DNA of 64,000 nucleotides, taken from assembly GCA_017451525.1 (NCBI GenBank), contig JAFTOD010000001.1, forward strand, positions 372,001 to 436,000, written 5' to 3'. The translations under genes and the position numbers were made by a program. Numbering within the stretch: the first letter of the stretch is position 1; the number at the start of each line of letters is the position of its first letter. The DNA comes from Paludibacteraceae bacterium (GTDB lineage Bacteria > Bacteroidota > Bacteroidia > Bacteroidales > Paludibacteraceae). A model generated the notes under the pieces. That model did no database searches. It was not told the DNA's origin and saw only the letters and a list, made by a program, of their open reading frames with translations. This document shows, piece after piece, positions 16,751 through 25,817 of this stretch.

Positions 16751-16812
16751 GCGGGAGACTTAAACATCCGCTATCACTCAGAACAGGCTAACTGCCTGGA
16801 GAGAAAACGAAA

Positions 16813-16820
16813 AGGAGGTG
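16813..16820 (+). promoter_or_regulatory. Strong Shine-Dalgarno sequence of rpsU
   Basis: AGGAGGTG lies six bases before the ATG at 16827. It is the only strong one seen in this window and decides the start codon against the GTG inside it. Confidence 0.9.
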
Positions 16821-16826
16821 TATGCA

Positions 16827-17021
16827 ATGATCATAGTTCCAGTGAAAGAAGGTGAGAACATCGAGCGCGCGATCAAGAAATTCAAACGCAAATTCGATAA
16901 GACAGGTGTCGTAAAAGAACTTCGTCGCCGTCAACAATTCTCAAAACCATCAGAAATCAAGCGTGAGAAAATGATGCACGCAGTGTATGTTCAACAATTG
17001 CATGCGCATGATGGAGAATAA
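16827..17021 (+). CDS. rpsU: 30S ribosomal protein bS21
   Basis: 64 residues, MIIVPVKEGENIERAIKKFK onward, a basic small-subunit protein binding near the 3' end of 16S rRNA. In Bacteroidota, work on Flavobacterium johnsoniae showed that bS21 together with bS6 and bS18 sequesters the anti-Shine-Dalgarno, while rpsU itself keeps a strong Shine-Dalgarno, which allows autoregulation. The perfect AGGAGGTG here fits that model. The gene is probably co-transcribed with tRNA-Leu and is closed by a strong terminator at 17038-17066. Confidence 0.96.
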   Translation: MIIVPVKEGENIERAIKKFKRKFDKTGVVKELRRRQQFSKPSEIKREKMMHAVYVQQLHAHDGE

Positions 17022-17037
17022 TTAAATCCACAATACG

Positions 17038-17066
17038 AAAAAGCACCCTTGTTTGGGTGCTTTTTT
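17038..17066 (+). terminator. rpsU terminator
   Basis: AAAAAGCACCC, 6-nt loop, GGGTGCTTTTTT. Confidence 0.9.
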
Positions 17067-17144
17067 ATTATGGATAAATCGCTTCTCTGTCAGAAGTCAG
17101 ACCATTTCAGTGCTAGAACGCTCACACAAGTGAACTGTTAGATA

Positions 17145-17597
17145 TTATTGTGCGAGCAATTGGCGTACAACAAGGTTGATAGTTTTGCCTTCGGCTTTGC
17201 CTGCCAACTGTTTAGTCGCCACACCCATAACTTTACCCATATCTTGTGGGCCAGCAGCACCTACCTGAGTAATGATTGCTTGAAGAGCAGCCTTGAGTTC
17301 ATCCTCCGACATCATAGCTGGCAAATAACGCTCAATAATAGCACATTGCGCCATCTCGTCGTCTGCGAGTTCTGGGCGATTGGCAGCACGAAACATCTCG
17401 GCAGCCTCTTTGCGCTGCTTCACCATCTTTTGCAGAATTTGCAAAGCACGGTCATCGTGCAGTTCGCCATCACCACCTTTGGCTGTCTTAGCCTCTAGAA
17501 ATTCCTTCTTTATACCACGTAGCGCGTCTAACGCCACTTTATCTTTTGCGAGCATCGCTTTCTTGATGTCTTCGCTGATTTGATCAAACAAATTCAT
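17145..17597 (-). CDS. GatB/YqeY domain protein
   Basis: A 150-residue cytoplasmic protein of the YqeY family, related to the tail domain of the amidotransferase subunit GatB. Visible signatures are MNLFDQISEDIKKAMLAKDK at the start, ALRGIKKEFLEAKT, IIERYLPAMMSEDEL and QDMGKVMGVATKQLAGKAEG. Length is typical. It follows the antiporter gene by 13 bp on the same strand, a likely operon. The family's cellular role is not well defined; tRNA-related function is inferred from the GatB relationship. Confidence 0.92.
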   Translation of the reverse strand: MNLFDQISEDIKKAMLAKDKVALDALRGIKKEFLEAKTAKGGDGELHDDRALQILQKMVKQRKEAAEMFRAANRPELADDEMAQCAIIERYLPAMMSEDELKAALQAIITQVGAAGPQDMGKVMGVATKQLAGKAEGKTINLVVRQLLAQ

Positions 17598-17610
17598 AAT
17601 TCTTAATTGT

Positions 17611-18930
17611 TTATAGGAATATTAATTGTACTAGGATATATACTGGCAACAGCACGATAAGGGAGAAACGGAACATGTATCCAAAGAACGAAGGCATCTT
17701 TATTCCACTCTCCTCTGCAATCGCTTTAACCATGAAGTTAGGACCATTACCAATATAAGTCATCGCGCCAAAGAATACTGCACCCAAGCAAATTGCTTGT
17801 AGCAAAACTTCTGGAACTCCTGCTACCAAATTTCCTCCAAAGGCAGCCATTTGGTCAGGTGTCAATCCCGCTGCTACACTATGGAAAGCCACTGCTGTAG
17901 GAGTATTATCTAAGAAAGAAGATAAAGCACCTGTTAAGTAATAGAAGTGCCATGTTTGGTTGAGACCTAATGCTGCGGCATTATCACTGAGATAAGCCAA
18001 AGCAGGGGTCATGGTAGTAAAAATACCTAAAAACAACACAGCAACCTCCACAATAGGCGACCACGAGAAATGATTTAACTCGTAGCGCACTTTTCGTTTG
18101 GTAGTATAGATAGAGATGAAAGTAAGCGATAGCAATATAATCTCTCGTAGATATTGCAACCAAAGAGGCGCACCAGGTTCTCCCATTGCAGGAATCATTC
18201 CAACATTGACGAATGCTACTGCAAGTACCACGCAAAGAAGATACAATAAATTGATTCCACCTTTGAGGCACAAAGGCTTATGTTCACGATGGTCTGCAGA
18301 GATTGCTGTCCAATGTTCTTTTTTATAATAGTAGGTATCTAATGCGAAATAAATCATCAACAATACTGCACCAGTAAACAACCACTGAGGGAGCAATGAG
18401 AGGAACCAAGTAAACTCAGCACCACGCAAGAAAAGCATAAACAATGGAGGATCGCCCAATGGAGTAAGCAAACCACCACAGTTAGCTACCAATGCAATAA
18501 AGAACAAGACGGTATGCACTTTGTGTTCGCGCTGTTGATTGGTTGTCAACAACGGACGAATCAAAAGCATCGCCGCACCAGTAGTTCCCATGATACTTGC
18601 CAACACCCAACCCAAAGCCAAGAATGTAGTATTCACCCAAGGTTTAGCTTTGATATCGCCAGCAAGATGGATACCACCAGTTATAACATACAGAGCCAGC
18701 AATAGGATAATAAAAGGAATATAATCACCAAAAAGTTGGTGCTCCAAGTCATGTACCATGCCTCCTAAAATCAGGCAGATAGCAGTAGGAATTCCTAAGA
18801 GGAGAGCAACAGTAAGTTTATGCTTATTATCCTCCCACCAATGTTCCGCCACCAGCGGTCCGATGGCGATTGCCAATAGCATGAGTCCAAAAGGAATCAT
18901 ACTCCATGCACTATGTACGAAATGTTCCAT
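17611..18930 (-). CDS. NhaD-like sodium:proton antiporter
   Basis: A 439-residue inner-membrane protein with about eleven to thirteen hydrophobic segments, of the ion transporter (ArsB/NhaD/CitM) superfamily. The segments GGIHLAGDIKAKPWVNTTFL, ASIMGTTGAAMLLIRP, NCGGLLTPLGDPPLFMLFL and TYIGNGPNFMVKAIAEESG match Bacteroidota antiporters of this type. It probably exchanges Na+ for H+ and helps with pH and salt balance. A citrate or arsenite carrier of the same fold is less likely given the motifs. Confidence 0.85.
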   Translation of the reverse strand: MEHFVHSAWSMIPFGLMLLAIAIGPLVAEHWWEDNKHKLTVALLLGIPTAICLILGGMVHDLEHQLFGDYIPFIILLLALYVITGGIHLAGDIKAKPWVNTTFLALGWVLASIMGTTGAAMLLIRPLLTTNQQREHKVHTVLFFIALVANCGGLLTPLGDPPLFMLFLRGAEFTWFLSLLPQWLFTGAVLLMIYFALDTYYYKKEHWTAISADHREHKPLCLKGGINLLYLLCVVLAVAFVNVGMIPAMGEPGAPLWLQYLREIILLSLTFISIYTTKRKVRYELNHFSWSPIVEVAVLFLGIFTTMTPALAYLSDNAAALGLNQTWHFYYLTGALSSFLDNTPTAVAFHSVAAGLTPDQMAAFGGNLVAGVPEVLLQAICLGAVFFGAMTYIGNGPNFMVKAIAEESGIKMPSFFGYMFRFSLIVLLPVYILVQLIFL

Positions 18931-18940
18931 AATAAAATTG

Positions 18941-18980
18941 TTTTAGTATTGTTCATAATAGTTCAATATTGTTCAGGATA
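18941..18980. repeat. 10-bp tandem repeat
   Basis: Four 10-bp units with the theme ATATTGTTCA fill the gap between the antiporter start and the lepA stop. The same theme recurs at 56831-56870 upstream of serS. Confidence 0.8.
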
Positions 18981-18983
18981 GCG

Positions 18984-20759
18984 TTAATCCAGTTTTAAGA
19001 CAGCGAGGAAGGCTTTTTGAGGTACTTCCACGTTGCCAATTTGCTTCATACGTTTCTTACCTTTCTTCTGTTTCTCCAGCAATTTGCGCTTACGACTCAC
19101 ATCACCACCATAACATTTGGCAAGGACGTCCTTGCGCACTTGTTTGACCGTCTCGCGAGCAATAATCTTGGCTCCAATAGCCGCCTGAATAGCAATATCA
19201 AACTGCTGGCGAGGCAACAATTCCTTGAGTTTCTCACACATACGGCGGCCAAAACTCTCCGCATTATCGCGATGCGTCAGTGTGGACAGTGCATCCACTT
19301 GCTCGCCATTGAGCAGGATATCCAATTTTACCAAATTACTTGGACGGAAACCATTTTGATGCCAGTCGAACGAAGCATAGCCCTTCGAAATGGATTTCAG
19401 TTTGTCGTAGAAGTCAATCACAATCTCGCCTAATGGCATATCATACAGAATCTCCATACGATCGCCAGAAATATACTCTTGCTTCACCAATTCGCCACGC
19501 TTACCCAAACAAAGGGTCATAATCGGACCAATAAAATTGCTCGTCGTTATCACACTGGCGCGAATATATGGTTCTTCAATATGGTCAATAGCTGTAATAT
19601 CGGGCATACCCGCAGGATTATGTACCTCTACTTTCTCACCGTCCTTGGTATAGACATTATAACTTACGTTAGGCACTGTGGTAATCACATCCATATCAAA
19701 CTCGCGATCCAAACGCTCTTGCACAATCTCCATGTGCAAGAGTCCCAAGAAACCGCAACGAAAACCAAATCCCAATGCCACCGATGACTCGGGTTGGAAG
19801 GTCAAAGCAGCATCATTCAATTGGAGTTTCTCCAGCGAAGCACGCAAATCTTCGTAATCCTCTGCCTCAATAGGATACACACCTGCGAACACCATTGGCT
19901 TGGCTTCCTCGAAGCCCTCAATAGCTTCTGTGCAAGGACGTGCCACATGCGTAATCGTATCACCTACCTTTACCTCTGTAGAGGTTTTGATACCCGAAAT
20001 GATATATCCCACATTACCAGCAGAAATCTCCTTTGTAGGTTGCATACCCAACTTCAGCACACCTATCTCATCCGCATCATATTCCTTGCCTGTATTAAAG
20101 AAACGCACACGGTCGCCTGATTTCATCGTGCCATTTACCACCTTGAAGTAGGCAATGATTCCGCGGAACGGGTTAAATACAGAGTCAAACACCAAGCATT
20201 GCAGCGGTGCCTCTGGGTCACCTACAGGAGGAGCAATGCGCTCAATGATAGCGTCCAATATCTCTGGTACTCCGTCACCTGTCTTCGCTGAACAACGGAG
20301 TATCTCTTCGCGCTTACAGCCCAAAAGGTCAATAATCTCATCTTCCACTTTCTCTGGCATAGCAGAGTCCATATCGCATTTATTCATCACTGGGATGATT
20401 TCGAGGTCATTCTCCAACGCCATGTAGAGGTTGGAGATTGTCTGCGCTTGTACACCTTGTGAGGCATCTACAATCAAGAGAGCACCTTCGCATGCAGCGA
20501 TAGAGCGGCTCACCTCGTAGGAGAAGTCCACGTGACCCGGAGTATCAATGAGGTTGAGCGTATAGCCCTTATATTGCATTTGGATGGCGTGCGACTTGAT
20601 GGTGATACCACGCTCTTTCTCCAAGTCCATATCATCCAGCACCTGATTCTCCATCAATCGTTTGTCCACTGTGGCGGTGTATTCTATCAATCGGTCCGCC
20701 AGTGTGGATTTGCCATGGTCAATATGGGCAATGATGCAAAAGTTTCGTATATTCTTCAT
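18984..20759 (-). CDS. lepA: Elongation factor 4 (LepA)
   Basis: 591 residues. A translational GTPase that back-translocates or remodels stalled ribosomes. G1 motif AHIDHGKST is at about residues 11-19, G3 DTPGHVDF near 77-84, and G4 NKCD near 131. The C-terminal signature [19 protein letters not shown] and the terminal [19 protein letters not shown] are diagnostic of LepA over EF-G. Its promoter is at 20838-20869. The gene is divergent from glyS. Confidence 0.98.
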   Translation of the reverse strand: MKNIRNFCIIAHIDHGKSTLADRLIEYTATVDKRLMENQVLDDMDLEKERGITIKSHAIQMQYKGYTLNLIDTPGHVDFSYEVSRSIAACEGALLIVDASQGVQAQTISNLYMALENDLEIIPVMNKCDMDSAMPEKVEDEIIDLLGCKREEILRCSAKTGDGVPEILDAIIERIAPPVGDPEAPLQCLVFDSVFNPFRGIIAYFKVVNGTMKSGDRVRFFNTGKEYDADEIGVLKLGMQPTKEISAGNVGYIISGIKTSTEVKVGDTITHVARPCTEAIEGFEEAKPMVFAGVYPIEAEDYEDLRASLEKLQLNDAALTFQPESSVALGFGFRCGFLGLLHMEIVQERLDREFDMDVITTVPNVSYNVYTKDGEKVEVHNPAGMPDITAIDHIEEPYIRASVITTSNFIGPIMTLCLGKRGELVKQEYISGDRMEILYDMPLGEIVIDFYDKLKSISKGYASFDWHQNGFRPSNLVKLDILLNGEQVDALSTLTHRDNAESFGRRMCEKLKELLPRQQFDIAIQAAIGAKIIARETVKQVRKDVLAKCYGGDVSRKRKLLEKQKKGKKRMKQIGNVEVPQKAFLAVLKLD

Positions 20760-20837
20760 TTATAATTTTGAATTATGAGTTACGGTTTGTTATCTGTTAT
20801 ATATAAATACCTTTTACTCCCAATTTATAACTGCCTG

Positions 20838-20869
20838 CAAAATTACAAAAAAAAAAGCAAATACACAAG
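20838..20869 (-). promoter_or_regulatory. lepA promoter
   Basis: CTTG at 20869-20866, 20-bp spacer, TAATTTTG at 20845-20838. Confidence 0.7.
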
Positions 20870-20904
20870 TTATCTAGAAGATTTTGAAATAAAAACTCGC
20901 TTTT

Positions 20905-20936
20905 CTTGCATATCTACAAAAAAAACACTACCTTTG
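20905..20936 (+). promoter_or_regulatory. glyS promoter
   Basis: CTTG at 20905-20908, 20-bp spacer, TACCTTTG at 20929-20936. The resulting leader of about 115 nt contains a hairpin array. Confidence 0.78.
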
Positions 20937-20980
20937 CACCCAAATTGCATAATAGGGTCTAATTATTCCCTTAAAACATT

Positions 20981-21048
20981 TATAACGCGGCTTTGCTGCA
21001 TATAACGTCGCTCAGCGACATACAACAAATTTTTGCTGATAAAAATTT
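20981..21048 (+). repeat. 20-bp-periodic hairpin array in the glyS leader
   Basis: Three hairpins start at 20987, 21007 and 21027, exactly 20 bp apart, each preceded by TATAAC or TACAAC: GCGGC-ttt-GCTGC, GTCGC-tca-GCGAC, and AAATTTTT/AAAAATTT. Stem sequences differ while the spacer word is kept. Confidence 0.8.
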
Positions 21049-21057
21049 CAAGAATAT

Positions 21058-22602
21058 ATGGCAACACAAGAAGAAACCTTCAAAAAACTAATCGCACACT
21101 GCAAGGAGTACGGCTTCGTTTTCCCAAGCAGCGAGATCTATGACGGTCTTGGTGCAGTTTATGACTACGGTCAAAATGGTGTAGAACTCAAAAACAACAT
21201 CAAGAAATATTGGTGGGACGCTATGACCATGCTCCACGAGAACATTGTCGGCATTGATGCCAGTATTTTTATGCATCCAACTACATGGAAAGCCTCTGGT
21301 CACGTGGATGCATTCAACGACCCACTCATTGACAACAAAGATAGCAAAAAACGCTACCGTGCTGACGTACTTATTGAGGACCAACTCGCTAAGTACGACG
21401 AAAAAATCGAAAAAGAAGTAGCCAAAGCCCGCAAACGCTTTGGCGAGAGCTTCGATGAGGAGATGTTCAAGCAAACCAACGAACGTGTCCGCGCCAACGT
21501 AGAGAAACGCGACGCCCTTCACGAGCGTTTTGCTAAAGCCATGAACGATAGCAACTTAGAAGAGCTCAAACAAATCATCCTCGACGAAGAAATCGTTTGC
21601 CCTATCTCTGGCACCCGCAACTGGACCGACGTGCGTCAGTTCAACCTCATGTTCTCTACCGAGATGGGTAGTACTGCCGACGGTGCAATGAAAATCTACC
21701 TCCGTCCTGAGACCGCACAAGGTATCTTCGTGAACTATCTCAACGTGCAAAAGACAGGTCGTATGAAGATTCCTTTTGGTATCGCACAGATTGGTAAAGC
21801 ATTCCGTAACGAGATCGTAGCACGCCAATTTGTCTTCCGTATGCGTGAGTTCGAGCAAATGGAGATGCAGTTCTTCGTTCGCCCAGGCGAGGAGATGAAG
21901 TGGTTTGAATACTGGAAGGAGTTCCGATTAAAATGGCACCAAGCACTTGGTATGGGTGATGAAAAATACCGTTACCACGACCACGACAAGTTGGCGCATT
22001 ATGCCAACGCAGCTACCGACATCGAGTTCCACATGCCATTCGGATTCAAAGAAGTGGAGGGCATCCACAGCCGTACTGATTTCGACCTCAGCCAACACGC
22101 AAAATACAGTGGTAAGAAGATTGAGTACTTCGACCCAGAACTCAACAAGAGTTACACCCCATATGTGATTGAGACCAGTATCGGTGTAGACCGTATGTTC
22201 CTCAGCGTGATGTGTGGTGCTTACAAGGAGGAGGTGCTTGAAGGTGGTGACACTCGTGTAGTGCTCAACTTACCTGCTGTACTGGCTCCTGTGAAAGCAT
22301 GCGTGATGCCACTCGTGAAGAAAGATGGTCTTCCAGAGAAAGCGCGCGAGATTATGGATATGCTCAAGTACGACGTACACACCGCTTACGATGAGAAAGA
22401 CTCAATCGGTAAGCGCTACCGTCGCCAAGACGCCATCGGTACACCATTCTGTATCACAGTGGACCACGACACCTTGAACGACAATTGCGTAACTATCCGC
22501 CACCGCGATACAATGGCACAAGAGCGCGTGAATATCAACAACTTGCACGCTATCATCACCACCGCTTGCAGCATGCGCGAGACATTTAAGAAGTTGAAAT
22601 AA
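21058..22602 (+). CDS. glyS: Glycine--tRNA ligase, single-chain class II
   Basis: A 514-residue cytoplasmic enzyme charging tRNA-Gly, of the alpha2 (eukaryote/archaea-like) type rather than the alpha2-beta2 type of Proteobacteria. Class II features include YGLGAVYDYG-like sequence (IYDGLGAVYDYGQNG), RPETAQGIFVNY, FGIAQIGKAFRNEIVARQF (motif 2) and ETSIGVDRMFLSV (motif 3). The anticodon-binding domain follows with VLAPVKACVMPLVKKDG. No Shine-Dalgarno precedes the ATG. It is closed by a strong terminator at 22632-22672. Confidence 0.97.
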   Translation: MATQEETFKKLIAHCKEYGFVFPSSEIYDGLGAVYDYGQNGVELKNNIKKYWWDAMTMLHENIVGIDASIFMHPTTWKASGHVDAFNDPLIDNKDSKKRYRADVLIEDQLAKYDEKIEKEVAKARKRFGESFDEEMFKQTNERVRANVEKRDALHERFAKAMNDSNLEELKQIILDEEIVCPISGTRNWTDVRQFNLMFSTEMGSTADGAMKIYLRPETAQGIFVNYLNVQKTGRMKIPFGIAQIGKAFRNEIVARQFVFRMREFEQMEMQFFVRPGEEMKWFEYWKEFRLKWHQALGMGDEKYRYHDHDKLAHYANAATDIEFHMPFGFKEVEGIHSRTDFDLSQHAKYSGKKIEYFDPELNKSYTPYVIETSIGVDRMFLSVMCGAYKEEVLEGGDTRVVLNLPAVLAPVKACVMPLVKKDGLPEKAREIMDMLKYDVHTAYDEKDSIGKRYRRQDAIGTPFCITVDHDTLNDNCVTIRHRDTMAQERVNINNLHAIITTACSMRETFKKLK

Positions 22603-22631
22603 TTTGCTAAACAATCAGTAAAGGTCAATAA

Positions 22632-22672
22632 AAAAATGAGGGTGTGTCAATATCAGACACACCCTCATTTTT
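22632..22672 (+). terminator. glyS terminator (also usable from the minus strand)
   Basis: Perfect stem AAATGAGGGTGTGTC with GACACACCCTCATTT, 7-nt loop, T-run. The convergent MATE gene ends at 22683. Confidence 0.9.
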
Positions 22673-22682
22673 GTATCAATAA

Positions 22683-24050
22683 TTATATTTTAGAAAATGC
22701 TTTTAGTTTTCTATTAAAGCGAATATGGAAACAGATGGCAGCGATTGCCAAAGCGAAAATAAATCCAATCCAAATTCCTGCTGCACCCAACTTCAATGGG
22801 AATGCACAAAGCAGACCTACAGACAAACCTATCAAGATATATGACACAAATGCTATCACCATTGGAACTTTCACATCCGTAATGCCACGTAGCATGGCTG
22901 CGCCAACTGCCTGCAAGCCATCGGCATATTGGAATAAGCCCGCTAATACTATCAGTTGCGAAGCAATAGCTATCACCTCTTTATCTTCAGTGAAAAGCAT
23001 TGGGATATAATTGCGCAAACTAATCATTAATGTAGCACCTATCGTGTTCATTAGTAATACCAAATGCACACTGGCATTACTTGCCATACGCACACCATGG
23101 ATATTACCCTCGCCCAATTGATGTGACACGCGGATAGTAGTAGCAGAGCCAATACCCAAAGCCAACATAAACGTCATATCTGCAATCTGATTGGCAATTT
23201 GGTGAGCAGCCAATGCCTCCTTGCTAATCCAGCCGATAATCACAAACGATGCGGTAAAAAGAAAAGTTTCTAACAATGTTTGCCCACCAATAGGGAAACC
23301 TATCTTCGCCAATTCGCGGATACGTTGCCACGAGAATCGCTGCCAAACCATACGCAGATACGGTTTCCAATCTTTTCGGCATGCCATCACTATCCAAAAG
23401 CACAACGGCATACCAATGCGCGAGATAAGTGAGCCTATACCTGCTCCCGTAGCGCCCATTGGTTCAAAGCCCCAGTTCCCATAGATAAATACCCAGTTGA
23501 GCAAGATATTCAGTCCGTTCATAAGCAACGTGATGACCATTGCTACCATGGTATTGCCTAAGCCCTCAAGAAATTGCTTGAAAAAAGAAAAGAATAGAAA
23601 TGGGACAAGCGAAATGACAATCAATATATAATAAGGTCTCGCCACTCGAATCACCTCTGGATCTTGACCAAAGCGGTCTAAGAAAGGAACACATACACCC
23701 AGCAAAATGAGCATTAGAGCACTCAGCAGCACCGTAAAGAGCATGCCATTTTGAAAAAGAGAAGCTACCCCTTCTAACTTCCCATTCGAGGGCGAGGATT
23801 TGTGAGCACCGACTTGGATACCAACGAGCGGAGTAATCCCCATCAGCGCGCCCATGGCGAAGACCATAACGGTAAAGAAGATTGCATTAGCGAAGCTAAC
23901 TGCAGCCAAATCCACAGTAGCGTAGTGCCCAACCATGATAGAATCAAACAACCCTACCAGCGATGCACCCAATTGAGTCAGCATCACAGGCAATGCCACA
24001 CGGAGATTGCGTTTGTAGTATGGTAGGTATTTTTTGAAAAAAGAAAACAT
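22683..24050 (-). CDS. MATE family efflux transporter
   Basis: About 455 residues with twelve predicted membrane segments in two repeats: LPVMLTQLGASLVGLFDSIM in the first and IGFPIGGQTLLETFLFTASF in the second. Members export cationic drugs or metabolites using Na+ or H+ gradients. Two ATG codons are available (24068 and 24050). A possible -7 box TAGTTTTG at 24079-24072 would place the transcript start near 24065, so MFSFFKKYL at 24050 is preferred. Substrate cannot be told from sequence. Confidence 0.92.
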   Translation of the reverse strand: MFSFFKKYLPYYKRNLRVALPVMLTQLGASLVGLFDSIMVGHYATVDLAAVSFANAIFFTVMVFAMGALMGITPLVGIQVGAHKSSPSNGKLEGVASLFQNGMLFTVLLSALMLILLGVCVPFLDRFGQDPEVIRVARPYYILIVISLVPFLFFSFFKQFLEGLGNTMVAMVITLLMNGLNILLNWVFIYGNWGFEPMGATGAGIGSLISRIGMPLCFWIVMACRKDWKPYLRMVWQRFSWQRIRELAKIGFPIGGQTLLETFLFTASFVIIGWISKEALAAHQIANQIADMTFMLALGIGSATTIRVSHQLGEGNIHGVRMASNASVHLVLLMNTIGATLMISLRNYIPMLFTEDKEVIAIASQLIVLAGLFQYADGLQAVGAAMLRGITDVKVPMVIAFVSYILIGLSVGLLCAFPLKLGAAGIWIGFIFALAIAAICFHIRFNRKLKAFSKI

Positions 24051-24084
24051 ATGATAGGTATAGTACATTTACAAAACTATAGAT

Positions 24085-24112
24085 AAAAAAATAGAGGTTC
24101 ATCGCCTCTATT
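24085..24112 (-). terminator. Terminator after tRNA-Ser
   Basis: AATAGAGG/CCTCTATT hairpin followed by a T-run on the minus strand. Confidence 0.75.
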
Positions 24113-24123
24113 TTCCTTTTTTT

Positions 24124-24209
<86 letters not shown>

Positions 24210-24247
24210 TTCGCCGTAGCGAATACGCTCTCTTCCGAAAACGGGTG

Positions 24248-24279
24248 CAAAAGTACTGCTTTTTTTTGAAATATGCAAA
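24248..24279 (-). promoter_or_regulatory. tRNA-Ser promoter
   Basis: TTTG at 24279-24276, 20-bp spacer, TACTTTTG at 24255-24248. Confidence 0.8.
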
Positions 24280-24284
24280 TTTTT

Positions 24285-24316
24285 TTTGCAAGTTTAAGAA
24301 AAAAGTTGTAATTTTG
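24285..24316 (+). promoter_or_regulatory. panD promoter
   Basis: TTTG at 24285-24288, 20-bp spacer, TAATTTTG at 24309-24316; the start codon at 24337 follows about 14 nt after the expected transcript start. Confidence 0.8.
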
Positions 24317-24336
24317 TGCCAAAATTTGATATTATC

Positions 24337-24681
24337 ATGTATTTACATATACTAAAATCGAAAATTCATCGCGTAAAGGTGACCGAAGCCAATCTAGAAT
24401 ACATTGGTAGTATCACGATTGACGAGGACCTTATGGATGCAGCAAACATCTATGCAGGAGAGAAAGTACAAGTAGTGGATAACACCAATGGTGCACGTTT
24501 GGAAACTTATGTGATACCTGGCAAACGTGGAAGTGGCTGCATTTGCATCAATGGTGCGGCAGCACATTTGATTGGTGTTGGCGACACGGTAATCATTATG
24601 GCGTATGCCATGATGACTCCTGAAGAGCAAAAAGAATTTAAGCCTGCTATTGTTTTTCCCGAAAATAACCATCTGCGATAA
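24337..24681 (+). CDS. panD: Aspartate 1-decarboxylase precursor
   Basis: About 114 residues starting [20 protein letters not shown]. The pyruvoyl enzyme makes beta-alanine from aspartate for pantothenate and CoA. The self-cleavage site is the Gly-Ser bond in YIGSITID (about residues 24-25), and the catalytic region with [20 protein letters not shown] follows. The start agrees with the promoter at 24285-24316. The stop overlaps the tgt start by one base (TAATG), so the two are translationally coupled. Confidence 0.97.
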   Translation: MYLHILKSKIHRVKVTEANLEYIGSITIDEDLMDAANIYAGEKVQVVDNTNGARLETYVIPGKRGSGCICINGAAAHLIGVGDTVIIMAYAMMTPEEQKEFKPAIVFPENNHLR

Positions 24682-25814
24682 TGGCATTTTTTGACCTTAT
24701 TCATACAGATAGTTGTTCCGCAGCTCGCGCAGGTGTGGTACATACTGACCATGGCGATATCATGACCCCTATCTTTATGCCCGTGGGCACAGTAGGTACC
24801 GTAAAAGGCGTACAACGTCGAGAATTGGAAGATGATATCAAAGCACAAATCATTTTAGGCAATACCTATCATCTTTTTTTACGTCCTGGCACAGAGATAC
24901 TTCATCAGGCAGGTGGTTTACATCGTTTCGAAGGCTGGAACAGACCTATTTTGACTGATAGCGGTGGCTTTCAGGTATTTTCGCTGACCGACATCCGCAA
25001 GATGACCGAAGAGGGAGTGCAATTCTCTTCGCATATTGATGGCAGAAAATTGATGTTTACACCAGAGAATGTGATGGATATTGAACGTGAGATTGGTGCA
25101 GACATCATGATGGCTTTTGACGAATGTTGCCCAGGAACAGCAGATAGGCAATATGCCACTCAATCAATGCAACGCACTCATCGCTGGTTAGATCGCTGCA
25201 TCAAACGATTTGACGAAACGCCCGATCTGTACGGATATAAGCAACACCTCTTCCCTATTGTGCAGGGATGCGTGTATAAGGACTTACGTCAAGACGCTGC
25301 AAAGCATCTACGTGACTTAGATAGAGATGGTTATGCTATTGGTGGTTTGGCTGTAGGCGAGCCTACCGAAACGATGTATGAGATGATTGAGGTGGTGAAT
25401 GATATTTTGCCTGAGAACAAACCTCGTTATTTGATGGGAGTTGGTACTCCATGGAATCTGCTGGAGGGTATTGAGCGCGGAGTAGACATGTTTGACTGCG
25501 TGATGCCTACCCGAAATGGTCGTAATGGTATGATTTTCACCCAGAATGGTGTGATGAACATGCGCAACAAGAAGTGGGAGAACGACTTCACCGAACTCGA
25601 CCCTTGCGGCACAAGCCATGTAGACCACGAGTACACGCGCGCGTACGTACGTCATTTAATACACGCGCAAGAGATGTTAGGGTTGGAATTGCTGAGTATT
25701 CATAACTTGGCATTCTATTTATGGTTGGTCGGCGAAGCACGCAAACATATCTTGGCGGGCGACTTCAAAGCATGGAAAGATGATATTACTCCTCGATTGA
25801 TGCAACGTATGTAG
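24681..25814 (+). CDS. tgt: tRNA-guanine transglycosylase, zinc ligands replaced
   Basis: 377 residues. Exchanges guanine-34 of GUN-anticodon tRNAs for the queuine precursor. Catalytic and substrate motifs are present: ILTDSGGFQVFSL, GGLAVGEPTETMYEM and FDCVMPTRNGRNG. In the C-terminal part, the usual CxCxxC zinc motif after DP is replaced by DPCGTSHVDHEY, leaving only the later His (SIHNLAFY). The fold is otherwise complete. It lies between panD and the LptF/G gene, separated by 1-bp overlap and 3 bp. Confidence 0.95.
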   Translation: MAFFDLIHTDSCSAARAGVVHTDHGDIMTPIFMPVGTVGTVKGVQRRELEDDIKAQIILGNTYHLFLRPGTEILHQAGGLHRFEGWNRPILTDSGGFQVFSLTDIRKMTEEGVQFSSHIDGRKLMFTPENVMDIEREIGADIMMAFDECCPGTADRQYATQSMQRTHRWLDRCIKRFDETPDLYGYKQHLFPIVQGCVYKDLRQDAAKHLRDLDRDGYAIGGLAVGEPTETMYEMIEVVNDILPENKPRYLMGVGTPWNLLEGIERGVDMFDCVMPTRNGRNGMIFTQNGVMNMRNKKWENDFTELDPCGTSHVDHEYTRAYVRHLIHAQEMLGLELLSIHNLAFYLWLVGEARKHILAGDFKAWKDDITPRLMQRM

Positions 25815-25817
25815 AAG

